64,000 nucleotides of DNA from Lactiplantibacillus pentosus (lineage in GTDB: Bacteria; Bacillota; Bacilli; Lactobacillales; Lactobacillaceae). Under the pieces are notes generated by a model. The model saw only the letters and a list, made by a program, of their open reading frames with translations, was not told the origin of the DNA and searched no databases. Positions 28,693 to 38,994 of this stretch are shown here, in pieces (position 1 is the first letter of the stretch; every line of letters starts with the position of its first letter). Where the stretch lies: positions 1,674,001 through 1,738,000 of the forward strand of contig NZ_CP032757.1 in NCBI RefSeq assembly GCF_003641185.1, given 5' to 3'. A program made the translations under genes and the position numbers.

Positions 28693-30732
28693 GTGGCCCA
28701 ACAATTGAGTGATGCAGTCGCGACGTTAAGCGGTGTCGGTCCGACCCGTCAAAAGGCCTTGGCAGCCCTCGGCATTAATACGATTGCGGACTTGTTGACT
28801 TATTATCCGTTTCGCTATGAAGATCTCCAAGTCAAAGACGTCAATGAAATTGCAGATCAGGAGAAAGTCACACTCAAAGGCACGGTGGCTTCTGAACCGG
28901 TCTTGGCGCGGTTTGGTCGCAAAAAGAACCGTTTGAATTTTCGCCTGCTGATTGACCACGATGTGTACATGGTCACCTTTTTTAATCAACCTTACCTGAT
29001 GAAACAGATTGAAACGGGGCAAGACTTAGCGGTTTATGGCAAGTGGGATGCGACGCGCAGTAGTTTGACTGGGATGAAAATTATCAATCCCAATAATGCG
29101 GATTCGGCGTTTGGCTCAATTTATCCTGCTAGTAAGTCAGTGAAGCAGGGCACCATTCAAAAATTAATCAAACAGGCGTATGACAGCTATGCGCCGGTCA
29201 TTACGGATATCGTACCGGAGCCATTGCGTGCAAAATATCGCTTGTTACCCCGGCGGCAGATGATTCATGACATGCATTTTCCAGCCAGCCAAGCGGATTC
29301 GACTGCGGCCCGGCGTTCAGCGACCTACGAAGAATTTTTGCTGTTTCAAATGCAGATGCAGGCGTTGAAGCAGTCTGACGCGACGACGGATGGCATTGCG
29401 ATTGCGTATGACAATTCACGACTAAAAGCGTTCATTAAGACGCTACCGTTTGAATTGACGCGTGCCCAAAAACGAGTCGTCAACGAAATTTGTTTAGACC
29501 TAAAGTCGCCGAAACATATGAACCGGCTGTTACAAGGTGACGTTGGTTCCGGGAAGACGATCGTGGCGGCCATCGTCATGTACGCGGCAATTACGGCGGG
29601 ATATCAAGCAGCACTGATGGCACCGACCGAAATCTTGGCAGAACAACATGCCAATAATTTAGCAAAAGTTTTCGCCGACACGGACGTTAACGTCGCTTTG
29701 TTGACGGGTGCAACCAAACCGGCTGCCAGAAAGACACTCTTGGCAGCGCTAGCCGCTGGCGAGATCAATCTGTTGATTGGAACGCATGCACTGATTCAAG
29801 ATGGCGTCGAGTATGCCAACCTTGGACTGGTCATTACTGATGAGCAACATCGGTTTGGGGTCAATCAACGGGCGGCCTTTCGTCAAAAAGGTGGTCAGCC
29901 AGATACGCTTGCGATGACGGCGACCCCAATTCCGCGGACCCTGGCGATCACTGCGTACGGCGAAATGGACGTTTCCGAAATCGACGAGCTACCTGCTGGC
30001 CGGCAACCGATTCAAACGACGTGGGTTCGCAGCAACCAGGCCAATTCCGCGTTGAGTTTCGTTCACCAGCAAATTGACAATGGCTCGCAAGCTTACGTGG
30101 TCACCCCACTGATTGAAGAATCGGAAACGTTAGACGTGAAGAACGCCGAAGCTTTATCCGCAAACTTGCAAGAGTATTTTGGCTCGCAGGTCAAGGTCGG
30201 ATTGTTACACGGTCGCATGAAACCGGAAGAAAAAGAAGCGGTGATGGCGGCGTTTAAAGCTAACGAGATTCAGTTGCTCGTTTCGACGACGGTCATCGAA
30301 GTCGGTGTGGATGTCAAAAATGCGACGATCATGATGATTTATGATGCCGACCGGTTTGGTTTGGCCCAGCTTCACCAATTGCGTGGTCGGGTCGGACGAG
30401 GAACCAAGGCGTCTTACTGTATTTTAGTAGCGGACCCGAAAAATCAGCAGGGAATCGAACGGATGCAAATCATGACCAAGACGACTAATGGTTTTGTGCT
30501 TGCGCAAAAGGACTTGGAACTGCGGGGCGCCGGTGACGTATTGGGGGTCAAACAATCCGGGATGCCGGCCTTCAAAGTCGGCGACCCGATTGCGGATTTG
30601 ACCGTCTTACAGGTGGCACAGCAGGATGCCCACGCCATCGTTCAGCGACCAAATTGGCAGGATGAACCTGAGAACCATGCGCTAGCGACGTATTTGAGCG
30701 CCAAGCTAGCAGCAGTAGGAACACTTGATTAA
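28693..30732 (+). CDS. recG: ATP-dependent DNA helicase RecG
   Basis: 679 residues, GTG start after AGGTGG. N-terminal wedge/OB domain for branched DNA (begins LSGVGPTRQKALAALGI), Walker A LLQGDVGSGKTIVAA, DEQH box (DEQHRFGVNQR), TATPIPRTLAITAYG, and the C-terminal LRGRVGRG. Reverses stalled forks and migrates Holliday junctions. It overlaps the long reading frame of plsX. Confidence 0.96.
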   Translation: MAQQLSDAVATLSGVGPTRQKALAALGINTIADLLTYYPFRYEDLQVKDVNEIADQEKVTLKGTVASEPVLARFGRKKNRLNFRLLIDHDVYMVTFFNQPYLMKQIETGQDLAVYGKWDATRSSLTGMKIINPNNADSAFGSIYPASKSVKQGTIQKLIKQAYDSYAPVITDIVPEPLRAKYRLLPRRQMIHDMHFPASQADSTAARRSATYEEFLLFQMQMQALKQSDATTDGIAIAYDNSRLKAFIKTLPFELTRAQKRVVNEICLDLKSPKHMNRLLQGDVGSGKTIVAAIVMYAAITAGYQAALMAPTEILAEQHANNLAKVFADTDVNVALLTGATKPAARKTLLAALAAGEINLLIGTHALIQDGVEYANLGLVITDEQHRFGVNQRAAFRQKGGQPDTLAMTATPIPRTLAITAYGEMDVSEIDELPAGRQPIQTTWVRSNQANSALSFVHQQIDNGSQAYVVTPLIEESETLDVKNAEALSANLQEYFGSQVKVGLLHGRMKPEEKEAVMAAFKANEIQLLVSTTVIEVGVDVKNATIMMIYDADRFGLAQLHQLRGRVGRGTKASYCILVADPKNQQGIERMQIMTKTTNGFVLAQKDLELRGAGDVLGVKQSGMPAFKVGDPIADLTVLQVAQQDAHAIVQRPNWQDEPENHALATYLSAKLAAVGTLD

Positions 30733-30772
30733 CAAACAAATCGCGTACCGTGATGAGAGGAATGGTGACACA

Positions 30773-31819
30773 ATGATTAAAATTGCGATTGATGCTATGG
30801 GTGGCGATTACGCGCCTAACGCAGTGATTGAAGGGGTTGAACAGGCTCGGGACTTATTTGAGGACACGGTCTTTTTACTCTATGGGCAACGAGATGTGAT
30901 CAACGCCCAACTGAAAAACCGGGACCGGATTCAGATTATCAACGCTGATGAAGTGATTACGATGGAAGATGAACCAGTTCGAGCGGTTCGCCGTAAAAAG
31001 CATTCGTCAATCGTGATGGCAGCCCAAGCAGTCAAAGATGGGCAAGCGGACGCCTTCTTCTCCGCCGGTAATTCGGGAGCGGTGCTCGCGGCTGGCTTAT
31101 TTATCGTCGGACGAATCAAAGGGATTGACCGGCCGGGACTCGTGACCGTTTTGCCGGTCGTCCGTAACGCCAATCAGTCTAACTTTGTCATGATGGATAT
31201 CGGTGCCAATGCGGACAGTAAGCCTTTGAACCTTCAACAATACGGTGTCTTAGGGACGTACTACGCTGAGCGGATGATGCAGGCCAAACATCCTCGGGTC
31301 GCGCTGTTAAACAATGGGACTGAGGACGACAAGGGGAATAAAGTACACAAGGCGGCCTTTGAACTGCTTTCGCAAACGGAAGGGGTCAACTTTATCGGTA
31401 ACGTTGAATCTCGCGATTTATTGAACGGGGTGGCGGATGTTGTCGTCACTGACGGGTTTACGGGTAACGCGGTATTGAAAAGTATCGAAGGGACCGCGCG
31501 CTCAATGCTGGGCCTCGTGAAGGATGCGGTTTACAATACCGGGATTAGTGGTAAACTGGGTGGCTTACTCCTCAAGAACGGGTTCAACGAGATTCGCTCA
31601 CAAATGGACTACTCGCAATATGGTGGTGCCGTGCTACTGGGCTTGAAAGCGCCAGTTGTCAAGACGCATGGTTCTAGTAAAGCGCCGACGATCGTTAATA
31701 CGATCCGGCAAATTCGGCAGATGGTCAGCACCGATATCGTACCGGGTGTCGCGGAATATTTTGCAAATCAACAGGCTAATCAGCAAGCAAGTGTAGACAA
31801 TCCTGCTGAAAACGATTAG
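30773..31819 (+). CDS. plsX: Phosphate acyltransferase PlsX
   Basis: 348 residues from ATG 30773 (GAGAGGA site; an in-frame TTG at 30725 is unlikely). Converts acyl-ACP to acyl-phosphate, the first step to phosphatidic acid with PlsY. Begins KIAIDAMGGDYAPNAVIEG and contains FFSAGNSGAVLAA and DGFTGNAVLKSIEG. Followed by acpP after 38 bases, its usual neighbour. Confidence 0.96.
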   Translation: MIKIAIDAMGGDYAPNAVIEGVEQARDLFEDTVFLLYGQRDVINAQLKNRDRIQIINADEVITMEDEPVRAVRRKKHSSIVMAAQAVKDGQADAFFSAGNSGAVLAAGLFIVGRIKGIDRPGLVTVLPVVRNANQSNFVMMDIGANADSKPLNLQQYGVLGTYYAERMMQAKHPRVALLNNGTEDDKGNKVHKAAFELLSQTEGVNFIGNVESRDLLNGVADVVVTDGFTGNAVLKSIEGTARSMLGLVKDAVYNTGISGKLGGLLLKNGFNEIRSQMDYSQYGGAVLLGLKAPVVKTHGSSKAPTIVNTIRQIRQMVSTDIVPGVAEYFANQQANQQASVDNPAEND

Positions 31820-31857
31820 AATACTTTAGTGAATTCAAGTTAGTGAGGGATTTTTAC

Positions 31858-32103
31858 ATGACGAAAGAAGAAATTTTCGATAAAATTGCGGATATCATTG
31901 CTGATCGGTTCGAAGTTGATAAGGCAACGATTACCAACAGCATGAACTTGCAAACCGATTTGGATGCTGATTCCATTGATTTTGTCGAGTTTGTACTCGA
32001 ATTAGAAGATACCTTTGGTAGTGAGATTTCAGATGAAGATGCTGAAAAGCTATCAACGGTCGGTGAAGTGGTCGATTACGTGGCTGCTCATCAAGCTAAA
32101 TAA
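31858..32103 (+). CDS. acpP: Acyl carrier protein
   Basis: 81 residues, strongly acidic. Ser39 in DLDADSIDFVEFV is the phosphopantetheine attachment site. GTGAGGG site 7 bases before the ATG. L. plantarum-like genomes usually also carry an acpP in the fab cluster, so this may be one of two paralogues. Confidence 0.93.
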   Translation: MTKEEIFDKIADIIADRFEVDKATITNSMNLQTDLDADSIDFVEFVLELEDTFGSEISDEDAEKLSTVGEVVDYVAAHQAK

Positions 32104-32116
32104 GACGTTCCGCCTT

Positions 32117-32152
32117 AAAAACAGGTATGCGATGTGCAGCGTACCTGTTTTT
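32117..32152 (+). terminator. Terminator after acpP
   Basis: Perfect 11-bp stem AAAAACAGGTA / TACCTGTTTTT, with an inner GC / GC pair and a short loop. Confidence 0.93.
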
Positions 32153-32188
32153 AATTGGCCTGAATCACGTCTCACCTAGGCGCTAACG

Positions 32189-32218
32189 TTGTTATTAACC
32201 CCTAAATCATAGTATAAT
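32189..32218 (+). promoter_or_regulatory. Promoter of rnc-smc-ftsY
   Basis: TTGTTA, 18-base spacer, perfect TATAAT; 115 bases before rnc. Confidence 0.65.
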
Positions 32219-32332
32219 GTTATGATACGCAATGGCTTGACCGGTGTGTCTCCATGGACAAGCGTATTTTTGATGCCCCCAGCACAACTGGGATTGACAG
32301 GCATTCAAACAAAATCTGAAAGGAAGTTTCAA

Positions 32333-33028
32333 ATGATAACTGAATTAGCTGCAATGCTCAAAGAACGCTTTGGCATCGTCTTCAATGATCCTGCGTTACT
32401 AGCGGAGGCCTTTACTCAGGCGTCATACGTCAACGAGCATCAGGATCAGCAATTAAAATATTACGAACGGGTCGAATTTTTGGGGGATGCCGTCTTGGAA
32501 TTAGTGGTATCCGAATATTTATACAAACGTTATAAAGACATGCCCCAAGGCAAGTTGACTCGTTTACGGGCAGCAATGGTCTGCGAAGAAAGTTTCGCCA
32601 GCTTTGCTCGTGAATGTGACTTTCCACAATATATTCGTCTAGGTAAGGGTGAACAAAAGGCCCGCGCATGGGAACGTGATTCACTGTTATGTGACATCTT
32701 CGAATCCTTCGTGGGTGCGCTCTACCTGGACCAAGGCCGCGAACCCGTCTTGAAGTTCGTTCACCAAGTGATTTTTCCAAAGCTGGATGAAGGACGTTTT
32801 GACGGCGTGTTCGATTATAAGACCACGTTACAGGAATACCTCCAACGTGACGGTGATGTGGCCATCGAATATCAGCTGATCGAACAGGAAGGCCCAGCTA
32901 ACGAACGTTCTTATGAGGTTGCCGTCGTTGCCGATGGTCAAAAAATCGGTGAAGGTCGCGGCCATTCCAAGAAGGAAGCTGAGCAGAGTGCTGCCCGGCA
33001 AGCCTATTCACAGTTACAACAACAATAA
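32333..33028 (+). CDS. rnc: Ribonuclease III
   Basis: 231 residues from ATG 32333, with AAAGGAAG upstream. Cleaves double-stranded RNA in rRNA and mRNA processing. The catalytic signature YERVEFLGDAVLEL and the second acidic DIFESFVGALYLD are present; the C-terminal double-stranded-RNA-binding domain (DYKTTLQEYLQ ... GHSKKEAEQSAA) follows. The frame is open 111 bases further upstream but without a ribosome site. Confidence 0.97.
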   Translation: MITELAAMLKERFGIVFNDPALLAEAFTQASYVNEHQDQQLKYYERVEFLGDAVLELVVSEYLYKRYKDMPQGKLTRLRAAMVCEESFASFARECDFPQYIRLGKGEQKARAWERDSLLCDIFESFVGALYLDQGREPVLKFVHQVIFPKLDEGRFDGVFDYKTTLQEYLQRDGDVAIEYQLIEQEGPANERSYEVAVVADGQKIGEGRGHSKKEAEQSAARQAYSQLQQQ

Positions 33029-33278
33029 TCAACGATTGGGTGGACGTTTAGTGGTCAAAAATTGCAGGTTGTCATCAGTTGAAGACGTACTGGTCCTAGT
33101 CTGCGTGTGACTCGCGATGCGATTATGACAGTGCGTGGGCGACTAACTAGCAACCGGTCAAGCAACCCGGAGCCGTCCGTTGCCTGCTCGTTTAAGTCAA
33201 TGGACGTGTGCGGTGATCAGTGCCATTAAATAGTCAGCCAACCCAAGACGACTAATAATTACAGGAAGTTTGTGTCGA
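33029..33278 (+). other. Non-coding spacer between rnc and smc
   Basis: 250 bases with no credible ORF, promoter or terminator. Unusually long for genes that are normally tightly linked. Confidence 0.5.
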
Positions 33279-36200
33279 ATGCAACTTAAATCATTAGAAA
33301 TCAGTGGATTCAAATCGTTCGCTGATAAAACCAAAATTGATTTTCAAGCCGGAATGACGGGAATTGTCGGCCCAAACGGTAGTGGTAAGAGTAACATTAT
33401 TGAAGCTATTCGCTGGGTGCTTGGTGAGCAGGCGGTCAAAAGTCTGCGCGGCACCAAGATGACCGATGTGATTTTTGCCGGCTCGGCGAATCGCAAACCG
33501 TTAAATATGGCGAAAGTCACGATTACTTTTGATAATAGTGATCATTTTCTCCCCCTCGACTATGCTGAGGTCAGTATCACGCGGAAACTCTTCCGTAATG
33601 GGGATAGCGATTATTTAATTAATAATCAATCCTGTCGTTTAAAAGATATTACTAATTTGATGATTGATACTGGACTGGGCAAAGATTCATTTTCAGTGAT
33701 TTCACAAGGCCGAGTCGAGGCCGTGTTTAACGCTAAACCAGAAGACCGCCGTAGCATCATTGAAGATGTCGCGGGGGTATTGAAATATAAAAAAGATAAG
33801 CTCACGACGGAAAATAAGCTGGCCGAAACGACTGATTATTTAGACCGCGTGAATGATATTATCGCTGAATTAAATCAGCAAAAAGGCCCGCTAGAAGAAC
33901 AAGCCAGCTTGGCACGCGACTATCAGGATCAAAAGCAAAAGTATGATTATCTAGACCGCTCACTGCTGGTCAAAAAGTTGACGATTGCTCGTGACCAGTT
34001 ACAAGGCGTCAACGAAAAACTGACTAATGCGAAGGCACTGGTTGCCAAGTACCAGCGAGATGTGGATGCGGGTGCGACCAAATTGGCCGAGCTTAAAACG
34101 CAACAAACGGCTGCCTTGAAGCATAAGGATGAGTTAGCCGCTCAGAATCTCGATTTGACCAAGACCATTGAGAATACACAGGGTCAGCAAGGGGTCGACG
34201 CAGAACGGCGGCAAAATCAACAATCTGAACAGGAACGTTTGAATGCGACGCTGACGACGACTGAACAGCAGATTGCTGAGTTAACTGAGCAACAGAGCCA
34301 GTTGCAGCAAACCTTGGCTGAGCAACAAAACCAAGTTAAAACCTTAAAGGCGACGGTTGCTGAGCTGACAACGGCCACTAGCGCTGCTGGACGCCAACAA
34401 TTGGCGGATGAGCTGGAAAAGCTGCGTAATGCTTATATTGATGAAAAGCAGATCCAGGCCGAACTGAATAATGAAGCCAAAAACTTAACTAAGCAACATC
34501 AACAATCAGGAACGCAGAGTAGCGCATTAGCCGAACGATTGGCTCAAGCGCAAGCGAACTTGAAACGGGTCCAGACAACCGTCGACGTGCATAATCGCGA
34601 CCAACGGGACTTAGAAAATCAAGTCAATCAGCAACAGTCAAAACTAACGGCCCAACAGGCGCAAGTTAAGCACAACGCTGAAGAAATCGATACTCAGCAA
34701 CAACGCTGGTTGGATGCGGCAGGGATGATGCAACGTGAAAAATCGCGGTTAGAAGCCCTGCAAGCCGTTCAGGAACGCTACACGAATTTTTATGCGGGTG
34801 TGCGGATGGTCTTACAACACCGGCAGCAATTCAGTGGGGTCGCCGGTGCGGTCTCAGAATTACTGACCGTGCCAGCACAGTACACGAAAGCTGTCGAAGT
34901 GGCGTTAGGTGGCCAGTTGCAAAACGTGGTCTGTGACACGCAACAAACGGCTAAAGCGGTCGTTAATTTCTTGAAGCAAAATCACGCTGGTCGGGCGACG
35001 TTTCTGCCGATTGAACGAATCACGGCACGGCAATTGCCAGTTAATACGGAACACGAACTGTTACAACAGCCCGGTGTTTTAGGCGTTGCCAGCGAACTAG
35101 TCGATTGTGAACCGCGACTGATGGCAATCAAGCGCTATTTATTAGGCACAACTGCCATTGTGGATACGTTGGATCATGCCATGGCGATTTCACGAACACG
35201 CCGTTTCCGGTGCAAACTAGTTACGGTCGATGGTGAAACGATTGCGGCAAGTGGTGCGATTACTGGTGGGGCGACGCGTCATGACGATAACGGTCTGTTA
35301 CAACAACAGCAATCCGCTGAAAAGATTGCAGCTAATGTTCAACAAATGCAGTCCGAACTCGTGACCTACGAACAAGGGTTGGCCGACTTGAAAAAAGCCA
35401 ACCAGGATCTGACAGCTCAGGTTGAAACTTCACGTCAACAACTCAGCCAGCTTAAGGACCAACTCAGCCAAGTGCAGGCACAATTGCAGGCTGCACAGAG
35501 CGAACAGACTCAGCTGAGTCGGCAAGTCAAAGCCTTGGCCTATGAACAGCAGCAAGCACAAGCCGATGACAGTTACGATGAGTTGGTAGCGCGCAACCAA
35601 CAGGCCCAAGCGGAGAACGCCGCTAAGCTAGCGGATTATCAAGCTAAGATGGCGACCGTTCAGCAACAACAAACGGACTATGAAAGCTATCAACAGACTC
35701 AGGCGGCCAAACTGCAGGCGCAACGTGAAGCGCTGATTACGGCGCAAGAGCACGTCAAGCAGACACAGCAACAGTTAACGCAATGTCAAACTAATTTGGC
35801 CCAAGCACAACAGACTAAGCAGCAAACGGCACAAGACCTAGCTGCGATCCAAACGACCTTAGCCAGTCAACAGATGTCCGTGGCTGAACGTGATGCGGTC
35901 TTGAAGAAGGCTAAAGCGCAACAAACGGAGGTCCAAAAAGCACAAGCGACTTGTGAAAATCAATTAGCAACCCTCAATGACGATGTTGAAGCGTTGTCGA
36001 CTAAGCAGGTGCGGTTGCAGCAATTAGCAGCCGCGGCGACGGATGACTATCGGCGCTTAGAACTCAGTCAGACAAAGCTCACCGGCGAAGTCGACCATGC
36101 GACCGCTGATTTAGCCGAGAAGTATCAATTGACAGTTGCAGCGGCTCAAGAAGACGTCAGTCCGCTCGAATTACCAGCCATTAGCGAGCAATTGAAACTA

Positions 36201-36836
36201 CTCAAACGGGGGCTGGATGAAATTGGAACGGTCAACCTTGGTGCCATTGACGAGTTTGAGCGGGTCAAGGAACGCTTTGACTTCTTGAACAATCAAGCCA
36301 ATGACTTGAAGGAAGCTAAGGAACACCTGCTGCAAACGATGACTGACTTGGATACGACGGTGGCGACGCGCTTCAAAACCGCTTTTGACCAAGTCGCCAG
36401 CGAATTCAGTACGATTTTTGAGCAAATGTTTGGCGGCGGGAAGGCTGAATTGATTTTAACGGATCCGGACCACTTATTGACCAGTGGGGTCGACATCATG
36501 GCCCAGCCACCTGGTAAAAAGTTCCAGCGACTGAGTCTGCTCTCTGGTGGTGAACGGGCATTGACGGCGATTACGTTACTGTTTGCCATTTTAGCAGTTC
36601 GGCCCGTGCCATTTAGTATTTTGGATGAAGCCGAAGCGGCGTTGGATGATGCCAATGTCGACCGTTTCAGCCAGTACTTGAATGATTTCCAAACGGGCAC
36701 GCAATTCGTGATTATCACGCACCGTAAAGGGACGATGATGCACGCTGACGTGCTATATGGGGTCACGATGGAAGAATCTGGGGTCTCCAAAATGGTTTCG
36801 GTCTCATTATCAGACTTGAAAGATAATCAAAATTAA
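33279..36836 (+). CDS. smc: Chromosome segregation protein SMC
   Basis: 1185 residues. Walker A GPNGSGKSNIIEAIRW (about 30-45), QGRVEAVFNAKPEDRR, a Gln-rich coiled coil, a hinge (about 505-665, with GVRMVLQHR ... GGATRHDDNG), a second coiled coil, the ABC signature SLLSGGERALTAI (about 1088) and Walker B SILDEAEAALDDANVDR (about 1115). Forms the condensin-like ring with ScpAB. ATG 33279 has GGAAG 10 bases upstream. Confidence 0.97.
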   Translation: MQLKSLEISGFKSFADKTKIDFQAGMTGIVGPNGSGKSNIIEAIRWVLGEQAVKSLRGTKMTDVIFAGSANRKPLNMAKVTITFDNSDHFLPLDYAEVSITRKLFRNGDSDYLINNQSCRLKDITNLMIDTGLGKDSFSVISQGRVEAVFNAKPEDRRSIIEDVAGVLKYKKDKLTTENKLAETTDYLDRVNDIIAELNQQKGPLEEQASLARDYQDQKQKYDYLDRSLLVKKLTIARDQLQGVNEKLTNAKALVAKYQRDVDAGATKLAELKTQQTAALKHKDELAAQNLDLTKTIENTQGQQGVDAERRQNQQSEQERLNATLTTTEQQIAELTEQQSQLQQTLAEQQNQVKTLKATVAELTTATSAAGRQQLADELEKLRNAYIDEKQIQAELNNEAKNLTKQHQQSGTQSSALAERLAQAQANLKRVQTTVDVHNRDQRDLENQVNQQQSKLTAQQAQVKHNAEEIDTQQQRWLDAAGMMQREKSRLEALQAVQERYTNFYAGVRMVLQHRQQFSGVAGAVSELLTVPAQYTKAVEVALGGQLQNVVCDTQQTAKAVVNFLKQNHAGRATFLPIERITARQLPVNTEHELLQQPGVLGVASELVDCEPRLMAIKRYLLGTTAIVDTLDHAMAISRTRRFRCKLVTVDGETIAASGAITGGATRHDDNGLLQQQQSAEKIAANVQQMQSELVTYEQGLADLKKANQDLTAQVETSRQQLSQLKDQLSQVQAQLQAAQSEQTQLSRQVKALAYEQQQAQADDSYDELVARNQQAQAENAAKLADYQAKMATVQQQQTDYESYQQTQAAKLQAQREALITAQEHVKQTQQQLTQCQTNLAQAQQTKQQTAQDLAAIQTTLASQQMSVAERDAVLKKAKAQQTEVQKAQATCENQLATLNDDVEALSTKQVRLQQLAAAATDDYRRLELSQTKLTGEVDHATADLAEKYQLTVAAAQEDVSPLELPAISEQLKLLKRGLDEIGTVNLGAIDEFERVKERFDFLNNQANDLKEAKEHLLQTMTDLDTTVATRFKTAFDQVASEFSTIFEQMFGGGKAELILTDPDHLLTSGVDIMAQPPGKKFQRLSLLSGGERALTAITLLFAILAVRPVPFSILDEAEAALDDANVDRFSQYLNDFQTGTQFVIITHRKGTMMHADVLYGVTMEESGVSKMVSVSLSDLKDNQN

Positions 36837-36857
36837 AATAAAAGGGAAGTGTTACAG

Positions 36858-38459
36858 ATGGGATTATTTAGTCGATTAAAAAAGGCGTTCAGCTTACCTG
36901 AATCCGATGACTCACAGACCAATTCGACCGCTAGTGCCGCTTCTGCAACGGCGAGTCAAGCGTCGGCACCTACTTCTGCGGCTAGCGATACGACGTCCCA
37001 ACAATCAACGACGGCGGTCAACGAGACGACGACCTCTGAAAGTAGCGCCAATTCGAGTGCCGCTGACAGTACTAGTGCTGAAAATCAGCACGCAACAGTC
37101 GCTGCAAGTGAAGCTATTGTCCGTGAAGCAACAGTTGAGGCACAAACAGACGCACAATCTCAAGTCGATGTTGAACCAACTGAGCAGTCGGCCGCCGACA
37201 ATGAAGAAGCGACGGATGCGACCGTTTCAGCTGCGCCACTAACGGCCAGTGAGATGGTGGCCCAGTCTTTAGCGGCCTTACGTGAATCAGCCGCTCAAGC
37301 AGAAACGGCCAAAACCAGTGAAGCACCAGTTTCCAACGACACTTCGGTAGCCAGTCAGTCGGCACCAGTTGAGTCCGTGGCCTCTCAAGCAGCGACCCAA
37401 TCGGAAGAGACCGTGACTGACCAGCAGTCTACGGTTGAAAACACACCAGCAGCTGAAAACAAAGATACGTCGGCAGAATCTGAAACGCCAGCGACGACAG
37501 AAGCTGAAGCCAACGACGAACCGACCGAAGCAGAACGGTATGACCGCGGCTTGAAGAAGTCACGAAAGACGTTCGGGGACCGCATCAATGCGTTTTTAGC
37601 AAACTTCCGGCACGTCGATGAAGCGTTCTTTGACGACTTGGAAGATACCTTGATCGAATCCGATGTAGGTTACGAAACGGCGATGCGTATCAGTGATGAA
37701 CTACGCGATGAGGTCAAACTCAAGAATGCGAAGAGCAAGAAAGAAATTTCAAGCGTCATCGTTGAAAAGCTGGTTGATATGTACGGTGAAGCCGGTGAAG
37801 GCGAAGATAATTCGATTCACATGGCTGCCAGTGGCCCAACCGTGATTTTATTCGTTGGGGTCAACGGGGCCGGTAAGACGACCACCATCGGTAAAATGGC
37901 CAATATGTATAAGCAACAAGGCAAGAAAGTCTTGTTGGCGGCTTGCGATACCTTTAGAGCTGGGGCCATCCAGCAGTTACAAGTCTGGGGGCAACGCGAT
38001 GGGGTTGACGTCGTCGCTAAGGCCGAGAAGAGTGATCCAGCCTCGGTCTGCTTCGATGCCGTCAAAAAGGCTAAGGCCGAAGATTACGACGTGCTATTCG
38101 TTGATACTGCCGGTCGGTTGCAAAACAAAGTCAACTTGATGAATGAGTTGGAAAAAATCAAACGGGTCATCACCCGTGAGATCCCGGACGCGCCCCATGA
38201 GGTGTTGCTGGTCTTAGACGCAACCACCGGGCAAAATGCCCTCAATCAAGCCAAGTTGTTTAAACAATCTACGGATGTCAGCGGAATCGTCCTGACGAAA
38301 CTCGATGGGACGGCTCGTGGTGGGATCGTGCTGGCAATTCGTAATGAGCTACATCTCGCTGTCAAGTACGTGGGATTAGGCGAAAAGGTCAACGATTTAC
38401 GACCGTTTAATGCCAACGACTTTGTTTATGGCTTGTTCAAGGATATTATTACTGGCTAA
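36858..38459 (+). CDS. ftsY: Signal recognition particle receptor FtsY
   Basis: 533 residues, well above the 300-400 common in Firmicutes. After [18 protein letters not shown] comes about 210 residues almost entirely of Ser, Thr, Ala, Glu, Gln and Val, an acidic disordered A-domain. The NG GTPase domain starts near residue 230 ([20 protein letters not shown]). The GTPase has [15 protein letters not shown] (about 333), [18 protein letters not shown] and [10 protein letters not shown]. Guides ribosome-nascent chain complexes to the translocon. 21 bases after smc. Confidence 0.96.
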   Translation: MGLFSRLKKAFSLPESDDSQTNSTASAASATASQASAPTSAASDTTSQQSTTAVNETTTSESSANSSAADSTSAENQHATVAASEAIVREATVEAQTDAQSQVDVEPTEQSAADNEEATDATVSAAPLTASEMVAQSLAALRESAAQAETAKTSEAPVSNDTSVASQSAPVESVASQAATQSEETVTDQQSTVENTPAAENKDTSAESETPATTEAEANDEPTEAERYDRGLKKSRKTFGDRINAFLANFRHVDEAFFDDLEDTLIESDVGYETAMRISDELRDEVKLKNAKSKKEISSVIVEKLVDMYGEAGEGEDNSIHMAASGPTVILFVGVNGAGKTTTIGKMANMYKQQGKKVLLAACDTFRAGAIQQLQVWGQRDGVDVVAKAEKSDPASVCFDAVKKAKAEDYDVLFVDTAGRLQNKVNLMNELEKIKRVITREIPDAPHEVLLVLDATTGQNALNQAKLFKQSTDVSGIVLTKLDGTARGGIVLAIRNELHLAVKYVGLGEKVNDLRPFNANDFVYGLFKDIITG

Positions 38460-38486
38460 TCGCTGTTGAAGCGTATCTAGCTGAGC

Positions 38487-38531
38487 ATAAATGGTAATTG
38501 TTCCGGTTGGGAACGATTGCCATTTATTTTT
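38487..38531 (+). terminator. Terminator after ftsY
   Basis: AAATGGTAATTGTTCC / GGGAACGATTGCCATTT with a GGTT loop and T5. Confidence 0.88.
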
Positions 38532-38552
38532 AATTGAAATCGCGACTGATAG

Positions 38553-38581
38553 TTGACGAATGCCGATAAAATCGGTACTCT
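38553..38581 (+). promoter_or_regulatory. Candidate promoter of ylxM-ffh
   Basis: TTGACG, 17-base spacer, TACTCT; 43 bases before ylxM. Confidence 0.5.
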
Positions 38582-38624
38582 TATTTAGTGTGTAGTCTGT
38601 GATTATGAGCGTGAGGAGTCCCGC

Positions 38625-38972
38625 ATGGAAATTGAAAAAAATTATCGAATCAATTCGTTATTTGAGTTCTACGAGCCCTTGTTAACGAACAAGCAAAAAG
38701 AATATATTCAACTGTACTACGCTGACGACTATTCCTTAGGCGAGATTGCGGCGGAATTCTCCGTTTCACGGCAGGCCGTGTATGACAATATCAAACGGAC
38801 GGAAAAGATCTTAGAAGGTTACGAAGCTAAGCTGCACCTCTACAAGGACTTCGTGGAACGTAATCATGAAGTCGACGCGATCTCTGACTATATTAAGCAA
38901 CATTATCATGGGGATACCCAGTTAATTAAGATGATTCAACAACTAGTCAACTTAGAAGCTGACTCAGAATAA
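38625..38972 (+). CDS. ylxM: UPF0122 family helix-turn-helix protein YlxM
   Basis: 115 residues. A sigma-like helix-turn-helix ([20 protein letters not shown]) following [17 protein letters not shown]. Always upstream of ffh in Firmicutes and thought to interact with SRP components; the role in lactobacilli is not shown. Its stop is 22 bases before ffh. Confidence 0.93.
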   Translation: MEIEKNYRINSLFEFYEPLLTNKQKEYIQLYYADDYSLGEIAAEFSVSRQAVYDNIKRTEKILEGYEAKLHLYKDFVERNHEVDAISDYIKQHYHGDTQLIKMIQQLVNLEADSE

Positions 38973-38994
38973 TAATAAAGGTTAGGTGACACCA

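Noticed and set aside
32222..32332. Longer RNase III with 37 extra N-terminal residues
   Set aside because: No ribosome site at 32222; AAAGGAAG lies in front of ATG 32333, and the family starts there. The stretch overlaps the promoter region.
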